Below the pieces are notes generated by a model that saw only the letters and a list, made by a program, of their open reading frames with translations, had not been told where the DNA came from and did not search any database. Of a stretch of 64,000 nt of DNA, positions 11,555-22,890 are shown piece after piece. A program made the position numbers and the translations under genes. The stretch comes from Plantago major (lineage: Eukaryota; Streptophyta; Magnoliopsida; Lamiales; Plantaginaceae), in assembly GCA_026545765.1 (NCBI GenBank), contig CM048840.1, positions 15,938,765 through 16,002,764 on the forward strand, given 5' to 3'. Within the stretch, counting starts at the first letter, position 1. The number at the start of each line of letters is the position of its first letter.

Positions 11555-12838
11555 ATTAGTTGATACGAAAGTGAAGCCTTTTCTTCACTCCCTATGTTGA
11601 TATCAGTACTGTATGAAATTCTTGACTGCAACCTCCTTGACCTGTTAATGCTTAGACAATTAAACTCGCAGTGACAGTTCTAAAATTTATCTACTTTCCT
11701 TTTAACCTGCAGCTTCCAGATCATGATACAACTCTAGATGCAGCTTTGCCTGAACTTTTCATAGATGGTAAAGGAAATTATTGGGAAGTTCCTTGATCTG
11801 TATCATTGACTGTTCATCCTTGTCTCCTAATCAGGACTACGCTATTGCTTTGGGATACATAAAACAGCGCCTTCCACAGGCAGTTAATTCCACTAATGGT
11901 GAATCACCAGTTGCTCTATTGCCTGGTTTATGTGCAAAGCGCTTCCTTTGAGAAGTCAAAGGACTTGTGGAGAAAAGAGAACGACATCGGATTTGAGAAA
12001 TAGCCAAAGTAAGATTCCGTATGATTTCGTGATGGGATCCTCACTCTGCTATATCTGGAATCATAGGTAAATTCAAGATTTCACATTACATATATTTTCG
12101 CTGTATTCTTAACCTTTTATGCTCCGCCTTACCAGAGAAGTGATGAGTCCATTTTGAGCATAACCTTTGTAATCCGCCTTCAAATTACACTGAAGTATTT
12201 CTTTAAGTCCATGTTCCATGAAGAGTCACCTTCGCCTTTCAAATTATTACCTGTTATAACGGTTTCTTCACTGTAAATTGGGTCTCCTGTAATTTTATTA
12301 AGACTTCCTGAGTTTTAAATTTTTTGGGTCCCGATTCTATGATGGATATTTGCAATGTTTATTATGCTTTGATAAGTTATTCTTTCTTTGCATTTAGGGC
12401 TACTAGTGAAGCATGGTTCGCAGCGGAAAGGCTCTGGGCCAGATACATTCAGAGCTAATGATAAATTTCGCTTGGGTGTTGATTTATTTGGCTCCGCTTG
12501 CTTTACTTATCAACATGGAAAGTTCTGTGATTATTTTTGAGATCTCACCAGAATAGATGCTCGCTTGGATATGAGTTCTGCTTCTGCTTTAGTAAAAAAG
12601 GTATGACCTTGCCAGGAGTGAACAAAGTAGTCAGTCATGCAATTTACGAGTCATTAGACTGAATTTAATGTTTCAGCAGCAGGTCAGTCATGTGCTTTTT
12701 TAAGTCCTGATTAACATCATAATTCTTTTGCTTAATCTTTCATTACAAACACTTGCAAATGAACTCAGCTTATTTGTGTTGATATTAATCTAGCAGAATG
12801 GGAGTTTCTTCGTGAACCACTATATTCTAGGACTTCAT
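11555..12838 (+). repeat. Duplicated block, TGD4-like 3' region, copy 1
   Basis: This block, introns included, recurs in the same orientation at about 23866-25083. Intron sequences match as well as exons, so the copy was made at DNA level and not through RNA. Confidence 0.85.
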
Positions 12839-13389
12839 TAATTCTCATAATTTGTGACCAGACATGTTCTGACATCTCCACATATTTTTCTCCCAACTCA
12901 TATTATTATTACCAGTTAATGACGTGGTTTGAACATTGAAGTACATACACTTTCGCTCGTCTTCCAAAATCAAAGTATCCAAGGTCTCACATTTTCCATT
13001 TTTCTCAGTAATTAGACTTCAGTCAAAATCGTGTTAGACCATGAACATGCACGAAACCTTACTTGTCAGTCAAGTAAACGGGTGCAGGCAGAGTAATATT
13101 AGATGGTTGTGTATGTGAGTCTGTTTTTAAATTACTCTAAATATATACCACTGGAAGTCTGGAACAACTATGGTCTTTATGACTTTATAAATGCAGGTAT
13201 GTGGCCCAATTGTTTTCCGAGTAGACTCGAAGTTTGGGCTCGACTCTTTGCTAAAAACAGACCCCAGCTGGAAGATTTGATATACAGCTTGAATTACTCT
13301 TTGTGGGTACTGGGTTCTGGGAAAGTGGTAGCATGGTATTCTCCCAAGAGAAGACAGGGATGGTTGAGCTTCGAACATTTGAATTCTGA
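11713..13389 (+). pseudogene. TGD4-like lipid-transfer protein gene, 3' part, damaged
   Basis: Pieces match the TGD4 family, outer-envelope chloroplast proteins that help move lipid from the ER. They read: LPDHDTTLDAALPELFIDG and GNYWEVP (11713 on), FEKSKDLWR (about 11945), FRANDKFRLGVDLFGSACF and QHGKFCDYF (about 12450-12540), RIDARLDMSSASALVKK (about 12550-12600), and a last exon at 13197-13389 with GPIVFRVDSKFGLD, QLEDLIYSLNYSL and GKVVAWYSPKR. The ending GMVELRTFEF needs one extra base near 13350. Frame breaks are single-base losses plus a few stops. N-terminal exons were not identified. A second partial copy lies at 24012-24823. The closest match I recall is the TGD4-like paralogue and not TGD4 itself. 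Confidence 0.6.
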
Positions 13390-13439
13390 TCAACTTCAAC
13401 ATCTTCTTTTGTGCCAAGATCGCGGTAAGAAGATTTAGA

Positions 13440-14556
13440 TAGCAGGCTGCGGCTCAGTTTAGTTCAGTCCTAGATTGCTGAATGACACTGATAACTGCAC
13501 GAGGGTTACATCTGGCTGTTCTGTTGTTTTTTTGAACTACGATTTCATTAGTATTCTTTTACTCTTTCGTGCTCAAGCTGATGCTTTCTACAGCTTGCTA
13601 GACTGTTTTGTGGCATCTTTAGAGTCTAGTGAAATACTGATGGCACATGATGACAAACTTCAATCTTGTTTTAGGAAACTTAAAAGTTACTTGAGCATTG
13701 AATGTAGTCCACCCTTTTTGATAATGTCAAATTCTGACTTTACTAGTATCATTCAAGGTAGGTGACAAGGTGTATGAAGTCTCTGCTCGAATTATTCATG
13801 AATATACCTAGCTAATTGATGTTGAAAATAGAGAAGCAACACTTGTGGAAATTGAAATGAAAAGTACGACAGATCATGACGAAGCGAGTACTTTGTTACA
13901 CCCTCATTTGCTTGGAGCTTCATCCGGGTTTATTTTTCGGTTCATATGACATCAAATTACTTCCAATTTGTACGGAAAACAAATTTAAAAAAATACGAAT
14001 GAAGGGTCAAATACAATTTGTGTTATAGTATTATTTTTACAATTTGTGCCCTTTCATGCCTACATAATTTCCTTAAATTTATTGTGAGATAATTCGAAAG
14101 AATTAAGGCCAAATACGAACGAAGTTCCGCCGAGAGTCTAAACGTTGAGTGCGTATAAGCATATACTGGTTCCCTTGAACTTTCCAGGCAGAGTGAAAGA
14201 ACTTTACAATGAACATGGTAGAAACTGAAATGTATTCTTTCATGACAGAAAAGTAAAAAGAAACGGAGAAAGACCAAGACTTGGAAAGATCAATGTAATG
14301 TGTGGATTTGGTTTGTATCTGCCCCACCATTTGTTGTTCACGTTCTTGCCAATACATTATTTCCTCTCGTTTGTCTTTGCATTTCTCTTTACTCTTTTGA
14401 GATCTCTCGAAGAACACTTGATTTCAGTTTCATCTCAAATTTCCGTGCTCTGTCTCCCTTTGTTCCTATATTTCAAAGATACAAAACCTCTCCGTTTTGC
14501 AATCCTTTGTTCCTCTATTTCTCCTTACCAATCTCATTTAAAAATCCAATATTCCA
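13440..14556. other. Interval upstream of the NLR gene
   Basis: No gene is recognised. The open frames at 13475-13765 and 14103-14417 do not resemble a known family to me. The last 300 bases are T-rich and could hold the promoter and leader of the NLR gene. No sharp TATA box stands out. Confidence 0.3.
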
Positions 14557-17500
14557 ATGGATCTAGCTTTGATTGAGCTGGTGTAGGTGCAACCATTCGT
14601 TGTACTGCAAAATATGATACAAGGTCGCATGGAACAGATCATTCAGTTCTGGGTGTAGATGAAGATATGGAAGAGCTGAATAGCTCACTTGATGATTCAA
14701 GATTTTGTGTCTGATGCTGAGATGAAGCAGGTCAACGAAAGAGCTGTAAGGCGCTGGCTGGAGCAGCTTGAAGATGTGGCTTTTGATGCTGATGCTGTTT
14801 TGGACGAGTTCAATTACGAAATTCTCCGACAAAAGGTGGAGAAACCTAACCAAGCTTGGAATGAGGTAACAACCTTCTTCACATCTGGTCTTTTTCGCAA
14901 GGAAATGGCTGATAGAATTAAGACTCTCAACAAGAGATTGAAAGCCATTAACAAGCGGGCTAAGGGTTACGGCCTTCAAGTGGCAATGATGGGTGCTGGT
15001 CATTCTAGTACTGTTGGATCAGTAGCACCTCTCGAACAAACAGACTCATTTTTTCTCGAGCCAAATGTTGTCGGAAGAGAGGTTGATGAGTCCAAAATAG
15101 TTGAAATGTTGCCTCGCTCCGCAAGACGAAACACTTTCTGCTATTCCCATCTTTGGTATGGCTGACTTGGCAAAACTACACTTGCTCGAAAGGTTTCAAA
15201 AATGTAAAAATTAGAGTTCAGTTTGAGGAAAGAATATGGGTGTGCTTCAAACAAATTTTGATGCAACAAATATATTCAAGATGATTCTAGAATCATTATT
15301 CCAGAAAATGTTCAAATCATTCTAACTAAAGAGGTGGTGCTTGCAAAGATTAGAGAGCATTTGGCAAGTAAAAGGTATTTACTTGTTCTTGACGATGTCT
15401 GGAACGAGAATCCTAATGATTGGGATGTCTTTATGAGTTCCCTTTCAGGAATTAGTCATGTTAATGGAAATTGTATGGTCGTAACCACAAGGAGCAGAAA
15501 TGTAGCTTCATGTAGGAACGCTTCTGGATGCACCAACCTCAGAGCTTATCAAAAGATGATTGTTGGTCCATCATAAAATCAAAAGCTTTTCCTAGAGAAG
15601 TTGTCCCACTGAATTTGAAGAAATTGGTCTTTGTATTGCTCAACGATGCGATGGTCTACCTCTAGTTGCAAAAGTTATAGGTTATTGCTGGCAAGTCAAA
15701 AAATCATGGCACTCTTATATCGAGGGACCAATTATTGAAATTCGGTCTAAAATGATGACTATGTCAAGAAGATTCTAAAGTTAAGCTACGACGGCTTCCA
15801 TCACCAACACACAAAAAGTGTTTTGCATATTGTTCAATTTTTCCGCAAGATCATGAAATTGAAGGCAAGAAGTAATTGAGCTTTGGATGCGTAGGGTTTC
15901 TACAAGGTGGCAGAGGGAGAGATATGGAGAAAGGGGTGATGAAATTTTCAATTTTTTCTTGCAAAACTCTCTGCTCCAAGATGCGTAGAAGGATCGTATA
16001 ATATTACAACATGTAGATGCATGACCTTGTGCATGATCTGCATGCTCGGGCCAGATCTAGAACCATCACAATGAAGAATGACACCGTATGGTCTCATCAA
16101 ACGCGATATTCATGATTTTATCGATTCGAGAGGAATCATTTGTTATATTAAAGCAATAGCAAATGTTTCATACAATATTCTTCAAGGAAATAATGTAAAG
16201 ATGTATCCGCAGAATTTAAGCAACCCATGCTCAAGATATGTGATGAAGGTGTTACCAACTACCAGATGTGATTGAAAACCTAGTACATCCGAGGTTACTT
16301 GACATCTCAAGTACAAGTATTAGTTATTCGCTCGTTCAATTGGTAAACTCTACCATTTACGTACACTAAGGCCGCTCGGAATTTGATAAATCTTCCAAAG
16401 GCAATAGTCGAATGATCGACCTTAAGGCATCTACACATTTATGGTAATATGAGTTACCACCTCGATGGGCAAATTAACTTGCCTTCAAACACTTCCCTGC
16501 TTCAAAGTGGGTGATGATCGTACATGAATTGAGAGCTAGGGAAGTTGAATAATCTTAAAGGATTTCCAAGATTCAAAAATCTTTAGAAGGTGAAAGAAAA
16601 GAAGAGGCACAAAATGCGATTTGGGAGGAAAGCGAATATAGCTAAGTTAGTTTTGGAGTGGTGGAATGAAACTAGAGGAGGTGAAGTGAATGGTGAAATG
16701 GTATTGATGGTCTTCAACCTCATCCAAATTTGAAGTCTCGTTATTTATGGGTACAAGAGCGTAAAATTCCCAGATGGATAATGAATATGGGTGTACGTAA
16801 TGAAATAGAAGGTCGGGTGGAGTGCTTTGTAACCGATAAAGATAAACTACGTAATTGCAAAGAATGTGAAAAGTTCCCATGTTTGGACACCTTCCACAGC
16901 TTGAGGGTTTTGCGCTTGGAAGGCCTGCCTAATGTGCGGTCCATAGGCCAATCATTCTATGGATTAGAAAATGGTGGCATGACTGAAAATGTAAATTGTC
17001 AAGAAATATTAACAATGTTTCCGGTTTTGGAAAAGCTAGAGCTGTTAAAGATGGAAGAGTTAAATGACTGGGCAGAAGTGGAAGGAGCAACTTCAGTGTT
17101 TCCATGCCTAAAATACTTGAGAATTGAGGATTGCTACGAGTTGAAGAGTTTTCCAGTCATTTTCCTTGCCTTGAAGAATTATTTATATTTTATTGTCCAA
17201 AATTGGAGTCAATTCCATGTGTAGAAGGCCTGACCTCACTTCGGGAGCTGCACATCGGGGGGTGTGAAAAATTGAAAGAGATTCGACTTGATCTCAACAC
17301 ATTTTTTTCTCTTGAGGCATTATATATAGACGGTTGTGAAGAATTGAAGTCACAAAAATAATAAATCCAAATAGAAGAAGAACCTGAAGAAGATCACAAC
17401 ACCAACCAGGAGAAAAAGGCATCAACTCACTTTGAGATTGACCATCCGTGACTGCCCAGGATTGATTGATTTGCCAATTGAATTATTTCAGTCTTCTTCC

Positions 17501-18095
17501 CTCCAACTGTTTGGGCTGTCGAATTTGGAGAATGTGGAGAGTATTAATACCTAGTCTATCTCAAATGTCAGCTCTCCAGAGTTTGACCATCGCTAGGATT
17601 CCTGTTGATGAATTTCCCAATTAAGGAGATTTCCTGTAATTTGCAGAGATTGTCAATTGGTGGATTCTCAAACTCCATAAGTTTGGATTCGTTCAACCAA
17701 CATCTCAACTCCATCCTCCCCAACCTTGGCTCTCTTAGATATCTAAATTTATACGGAAAAGAGGATTGGGAGTCTCTGCCTGATCAGATTCAACATCTCA
17801 CTTCTCTAACAGACTTACACTTGTCTGATTTTGGAAGAATTGAGGCTTTGCCTGAATGGATTCGGAATTTATCTTCTTTACGAGATTTGGAGATTGAGAA
17901 TTGCAAAGGCTAAGGCATCTGCCCTCTAAGGAAGCCATGCTAAGCCCTCACCAAATTAGATCACTTATGGATTCGTCAATGTCCATTTCTGGAGGAGGTA
18001 GAAAGCCCACTAGTTCTGCTGCTGCAGCTGCCACCACCGATGCTTCATCTTCTGAGTGGCCCAAGATTTCACATATCAAACATGTTCACATCTAA
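14557..18095 (+). pseudogene. CC-NB-ARC-LRR resistance gene, broken
   Basis: This is a plant intracellular immune receptor of the coiled-coil NLR class. The start reads MDLALIELV at 14557. The coiled-coil region follows (WLEQLEDVAFDADAVLDEF, about 14755-14815). NB-ARC motifs appear in order: VVGREVDE (15068), P-loop GLGKTTLA (about 15160-15185, in another frame), kinase-2 YLLVLDDVW (about 15379), RNBS-B VVTTRSRNVAS (15477), GLPL in CDGLPLVAKV (about 15645), RNBS-D-like CFAYCSIFPQ (about 15820), and an MHD-like MHDLVHDL (about 16015). LRRs run from about 16600 to 17900. The tail is SEWPKISHIKHVHI and a stop at 18095. Many frameshifts and stops separate these pieces, so no full receptor can be made from this sequence. 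Its 3' end was copied several times nearby. Confidence 0.9.
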
Positions 18096-18150
18096 TTTGT
18101 AAGTCAGTCTCTTTGTTATTAGCATTTCATTTATTATATATCACTTCCTG
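17195..18150 (+). repeat. Duplicated NLR 3' region, copy 1
   Basis: The LRR end and 3' flank match about 22891-23800. The junction word AATTGGAGTCAATTCCATGT is shared at both left ends. The second copy keeps a longer open frame than this one. Confidence 0.85.
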
Positions 18151-18499
18151 CAGCTTAATTTGTGTTTCATCTCTTTGTTATTAGTATTTCATTTATATTT
18201 TTTTTTTTTTTGTCATTTACATGTCCAGCTAATCTTTTTCTCATTAACAGATACAAACTCATGCACTTGTTTCATACTTGGTCTTTGCATCTTCAAGCTA
18301 TTCGAAATATTGAATGAATCATTTTTGCCATTCTCGTATTAATTAAAGCTCTTGTGCTTCCTATGTTCCTGTTTCCTCATTAATGAGACCGACCACTGGT
18401 TTAGCCTCTTTTGCAGAATTATTAAGCAACCGTAGGACCAGGGACGGTTGTTGAATCTTTAAACCAGGGAATTCTGCATATCTTGTATTACTACTACTT

Positions 18500-18710
18500 T
18501 TCAACACTACTGTCAGTAATCAAGTCTTTGATATGATTTGTTAGTTACGGTCCTTGTATTCAGTGCATAACGTCAACCCTTAATATTTATGACTACAGCC
18601 ATAATGTTTGTTGGTCACTTTTTAATCCCTTTATAAATATGGTCCGCCAAGATATTACTCCAAGTATCTTTGTGATTATGCTTTTTTTTCTCGATTATCT
18701 GTCAGTCAAC
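18500..18710 (+). repeat. Partial third copy of block A/B
   Basis: The stretch around TGTTTGTTGGTCACTTTTTA and CCAAGATATTA matches 1165-1280 in block A and 20310-20420 in block B. It is more diverged and breaks off near 18700. Confidence 0.75.
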
Positions 18711-18719
18711 ATTGTTAGA

Positions 18720-18866
18720 ATTGATTGTATCTTTGTCATTGCATTGGTCAATAAAAGAATCTCTAGTTTTCTCCAGTGGACGTAGGCATTCGCCATGGGG
18801 ATTATTTAAGAAGATTCCATTGAACCATCCATCAAGATCAATGCGGACACGTCAGTTGCTAACGAA
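18720..18866 (+). mobile_element. Possible LTR scrap (fossil)
   Basis: The word GTGGACGTAGGCATTCGCC near 18778 resembles a motif common in the LTRs of plant Copia elements. It lies between two duplicated segments. Too little remains to set ends or family with confidence. Confidence 0.2.
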
Positions 18867-19576
18867 CAGAGGTCAATTGGCACCACTTTCTTAGGATCCA
18901 TTTCCCTCTATCAGGGAATGCATGGTGGGGGTCTCATGTAATTACAGATTTTCATTACGGGCAGATGTGAAGGCATTCGATGGAACTCTTTACACAGACC
19001 AAAAGATGTGAGTGCATCCCGACTTTTGCAGATGTTTTCTGTAACACTCCCATTTTCTGAAAGATGCTAATATTTTTCTCATTTCTTTGCTGGTCAGCCC
19101 AATTTTAATTTGCAAACAAGCTGCATAGAACACGGTCTTCCTTGAGGACTGGAGTCTGCAACGTACAGTATGTAATATCTTCCAGTTTATGTAAGCCAAA
19201 TTTCATAGCTAGCTTTTCTTTACCTGGCATTGGATTTGAGTTCCTGGTATTCAGGCTGGCTTGAAGAAGATTAAGAATAATTTTTATCTTTACAAAGTCA
19301 AATTAGGACAAGAGTCATACCGTAAGTCTGTAATGCATCAAGCCTTGATTAAAGAATTTTATTGCTGGCTAAACAAGAGAATATTTTCTGAGAGTCATAG
19401 AGTGAAGACAATCCATTAATTAGATCAGTAAAAATGTGAAACTGCTCTTTTGCTTTGATCTGACTGGTTTGCTTAAACACCTAAGGATGACTTAGGCTCT
19501 GTTCTTTTCAACTGAAAACTCTTTCGCCTGGGCCCATTCGCCTCAGCCTTCATTTCGCCTGGGCCTACCATTAAAT

Positions 19577-19595
19577 TCATATTATTATTATTATT

Positions 19596-19685
<90 letters not shown>

Positions 19686-19686
19686 T
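19577..19686. repeat. Compound trinucleotide microsatellite
   Basis: Runs of ATT, then GTT, then AAT, then ATT follow one another inside the MITE. The AAT and ATT halves are complementary and could form a hairpin. Confidence 0.95.
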
Positions 19687-19955
19687 TATCACTTATTTAC
19701 ACACCCGATCTTTTGTACGAGGAAAATAAGAAAATTTATCCAATTGAGTTATTTTCAACTTTTTTTCTTTCTTTCTTTTTAATACGACTTTTAATAGATC
19801 AATGAAATAAAGAGTATAGTTACAATTTGAACTAACAAAAAATCTACATGTTCAAAAACTCCAAACCAAGTTAAACCAAACCAAAAGTCGGACCAAACTT
19901 TATAAAAATAATATTATATATCACAAATATTGAAAAATGGCATTTATTCCTCCAT

Positions 19956-20018
19956 ATTATCTTCCTCGGACTCTATATTATCTTCCTCGGACTCTATATT
20001 ATCTTTCTCGGGCTCTAT
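19956..20018. repeat. 21-base minisatellite, 3 units
   Basis: The unit ATTATCTTCCTCGGACTCTA plus T starts at 19956, 19977 and 19998. The third unit has two changes. On the minus strand the period of 21 keeps one frame open and gives an acidic heptad-like NIESEED repeat. It lies inside a non-coding MITE, so coding is unlikely. Confidence 0.85.
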
Positions 20019-20734
20019 ATTGCCTGGAATAGAGCGCCAAATAATAAATGTAAAAGTGACAGAAAAAAGAGTAGGAAGAATGTGAGAAAGATGACAAAAA
20101 TAATATATTTTTTTAATTGTGATTATATATACCATCATATAATTGTTATTATTATTACAATAATTTCTTCACCATTAGTTTCATTTCAGCCCATTCAGCC
20201 TGGGCCAAAGAATTTCAGTTGAAAAGAACAGAGCTCACTCATTGAATTTATGCATTATAAGCCTGAAATCTGCTGTTATGTTTTCTGTTTGATCCCAGCT
20301 CCACTTCTTTATTTGCAGTCCTTTGTATTCAGTTTATTACTACAACCTAATGTTTGTTGGTCACTTTTTAATCCCTTTATAAATACAGTCTGCCAAGATA
20401 TTACGCCAGGTATCTTTGTTATTATTTGATTTCGCTCTGCAAACAAGGTGCTTCTGCAGATCTTTTTCACTCCAGTTCTTCGCAATATAGTCGACAATCA
20501 AGTTTTCAATATGATTTTGAGTCGTAGCTTTTACAATAAATAAACCTCTCTTATGTGCTCAACAAAGCATAGGAGATATCTAAATCTAAATTTAATAGTC
20601 GATTCCACAAGCGAATTTTGCTCAATTGAGCTAGAGGTCGTGTTGAGTTGCTCAAAAGCAACCATGCCATGCCTACATTAGCTGCTTTTAAATGAATCAT
20701 CAATGTATTTATTACAACAGCCAATAGACATCAG

Positions 20735-20957
20735 TTTACAATTGCAGAAGCCAGAAGGCCAAGACATCTGCTCTCTAAAGAAGTTGTGCTACGCCAGTAC
20801 GCCTAACCAAATTAGATTACTTATGGATTCAGAGATGCCAGAGCTGATGGAGAGGTGCCGAAGCAATAATGGGCTACTAGTACTGCTTCTGGTGCTGCTG
20901 ACGCTTTCTTCTAGCTGGCCCAAAATTTCCCATATCAAGATGTTCGACAAACTGTAA
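20735..20957 (+). pseudogene. NLR 3' tail fragment (copy B)
   Basis: This is the counterpart of 1598-1800. A CTGCTCTCTAAAGAAG block, TTAGATTACTTATGGATTC and a WPKISHIK-like ending are visible. It is broken into several frames and lacks upstream LRRs. Confidence 0.7.
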
Positions 20958-21870
20958 TTTGTTTACCATTTGATATACTCTTCAGTCTTCACCATTCTCA
21001 ATAACAGTTCACTATGTGTTGTTATGCTGATTAATATGATACAATTGTAGATTTTATATAGTAAAGTCTTCATATAGCAATATATCATCAATTTCCAAAC
21101 CCTTGCATTTCTTAACATAGCAGAAATATAACATTATTAGGAAATCATGTTTCAACTTTTTGGTGTCATTACAAAGAATGTACTATTAGCCTGGAGCCAT
21201 GTTGCAGGGATTTGGTGTTCTTCAATTACTTTAAGCCCCAAAATTTTCGCTCAAGTGAATGTAACAGATTCTCTTTTCATTTTCTTCAGGATACGTAATA
21301 TATAACAGACATACAAAGAATTTTCTATTACTGCATAGTTGTTGTGCAGAGTATTGAAATGTTTCTGCACATATCATGATAGAGTAGTACTTCTAGATTT
21401 TTCTACAATATGTACTAGGACTTAATTTTCTCTCATTCATTTCTTTTGCTTCAGAATTTTGGAGGTTGGAAAATCAGAAACATAGAAATGTGGAGCCTTG
21501 GAAATGGAAGCGACTTGAGCCTAACCTTGGAAGTTAGTTTTCACCTGTTTTCTTACAATGAAATCTACTTTCAACTTTTTGGACACGTTTTTTTTCTTTC
21601 TGTGCTGTCAATTCTAATTTGTTCAGTTTCAAGAATTAGTAGAAGCACTTGAGTTGAGTGATTCTGTTTTCTACCCTCATTTTGTTTGAAGTCTTGGACT
21701 GATCTTCAGTTTCTGGTGCTTCTGCAACCAATCTGATGAAGAACAATTATATTTTCCAGTCTAATCATAATGCTTATCTGTAATTTTAGTATTTGTGAAC
21801 ATAGTGTTGTGTCTTGCGCATTTTGACAATGGATTAATTACTCCTAAATTGTACCACAAAAATATGTAAG

Positions 21871-22338
21871 AAAATTTTATTGATAAAGAATGCACTTTCA
21901 TAGTATACTATGTCAGATATAGACACCAAAATCGCATTTTGTTATGGGGTAGAGGGACTGAGGGAGCACAATAGTTTGAAATCTGAGCAGGTACATTACA
22001 TTAAACGAAAAAAGATGCTTAGATGAGTTTTTCTGATTCTTGGACTTTTTATTCTGTATTGTACTGTACTGGATTAATATTTTATAATCACAAGTAACAT
22101 GCATAGTTACAGATAAAATGAGTATCTTACTTGCCATGCGTTATGGAATGTATATCTCAACAAATACAAGTAGTATTAGTTTACAGAAAGTCATTGAATT
22201 GACACCTTGGTTTACTAATGAACAAAGATATAATTCAATATAATGAGGGCATCTGTGTTGAAAGCTATAAAATTCACTCTTAAATTGTAATGAAGATGCA
22301 TAAATTAAGTTGAAAGTTGAGTGAAGAAAACATTAAAT
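21871..22338. other. Interval with Stowaway-like end
   Basis: The sequence GGGGTAGAGGGACTGAGGGA near 21948-21967 looks like the right terminal repeat of a Stowaway MITE. The matching left end is not clear. The rest is AT-rich and may be the former 5' flank of the P450 fragment. Confidence 0.35.
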
Positions 22339-22863
22339 ATGAACTCAATTTATTTCACAATCTTGTGCTGTATTTCTCTGTCTTTGCCTCTTCTTCTATG
22401 GCTATCATCCTTGAAAAAATCTTCTAAACCCCTCCCTCCAGGGCCACGCGGATGGTCGGGTAATCGGAACATCCTTTGATGTTGAATGATGCCTCACCAG
22501 AACATACACAAACTTGGAGCCAAGTATGGACCTGTTATCTGGTTAAAACTTGGTATGTGTAACACCATGGTGGTACAGCCGGCTAAGGCTGAGGAGCTTT
22601 CAAGAAGCACCACCTTCAGTTCTCAGACCTAGCACCTATTCATTCTTCTACTGCTCTCAATTACAATGAGGGGTCTATTGGTCTTGCTCCTTGTATGCAC
22701 TACTTGCGGAGGTAAGAAAGCTTTCTTTTCAGAGCTCCTTGTCCCAAAAAGAGTGAGTGTTTCTGCTCAAGTTCACAAAACTTGCATCGATATCATGATG
22801 CAATGGATCAGAGATGATGCTGAGGCTTCTCGTCTGAATGGGAGATCAGTGAAATTTCACTAG
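22339..22863 (+). pseudogene. Cytochrome P450 5' fragment (CYP71 clan, CYP76-like)
   Basis: The ATG at 22339 opens a hydrophobic N-terminal anchor (MNSIYFTILCCISLSLPLLL), followed by the proline hinge LPPGPRGW. Next come IHKLGAKYGPVIWLKLG, MVVQPAKAEELF, LNYNEGSIGLAP, FFSELLVPKRVS and MMQWIRDDAEASRLNG, spread over several frames. This covers roughly the first 150-170 residues of a heme mono-oxygenase that would sit in the ER membrane. The I-helix, ExxR and heme-binding cysteine are absent. About 28 bases later the sequence becomes NLR LRR, so this is a truncated gene joined to foreign sequence. Confidence 0.8.
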
Positions 22864-22890
22864 AAAGGTATGTTTATATCCCATTGTTCA

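Larger units (their letters stand above)
19495..20234. mobile_element. PIF/Harbinger (Tourist-like) MITE
   Basis: The insert has terminal inverted repeats: GGCTCTGTTCTTTTCAACTG on the left and the reverse complement of CTCTGTTCTTTTCAACTGAA on the right. It is preceded by TTA and followed by TCA, an eroded 3-base target duplication of the kind Harbinger elements make. The empty site is preserved in block A between 1090 and 1091. The interior is non-coding and contains a trinucleotide array and a 21-base repeat. At about 740 bases it encodes no transposase, so movement would need a partner element. Confidence 0.85.
18867..21870 (+). repeat. Duplicated block, copy B
   Basis: This is the counterpart of 461-2723, interrupted by a MITE at 19495-20234. 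Without the MITE the two copies are equal in length to about one base. Beyond 21870 copy B continues into sequence whose inverted relative is at 6890-7010. Confidence 0.85.

Noticed and set aside
19597-19782. Leu/Ile-rich open frame that looks like a membrane peptide
   Set aside because: It is a translation of the trinucleotide array within the MITE.
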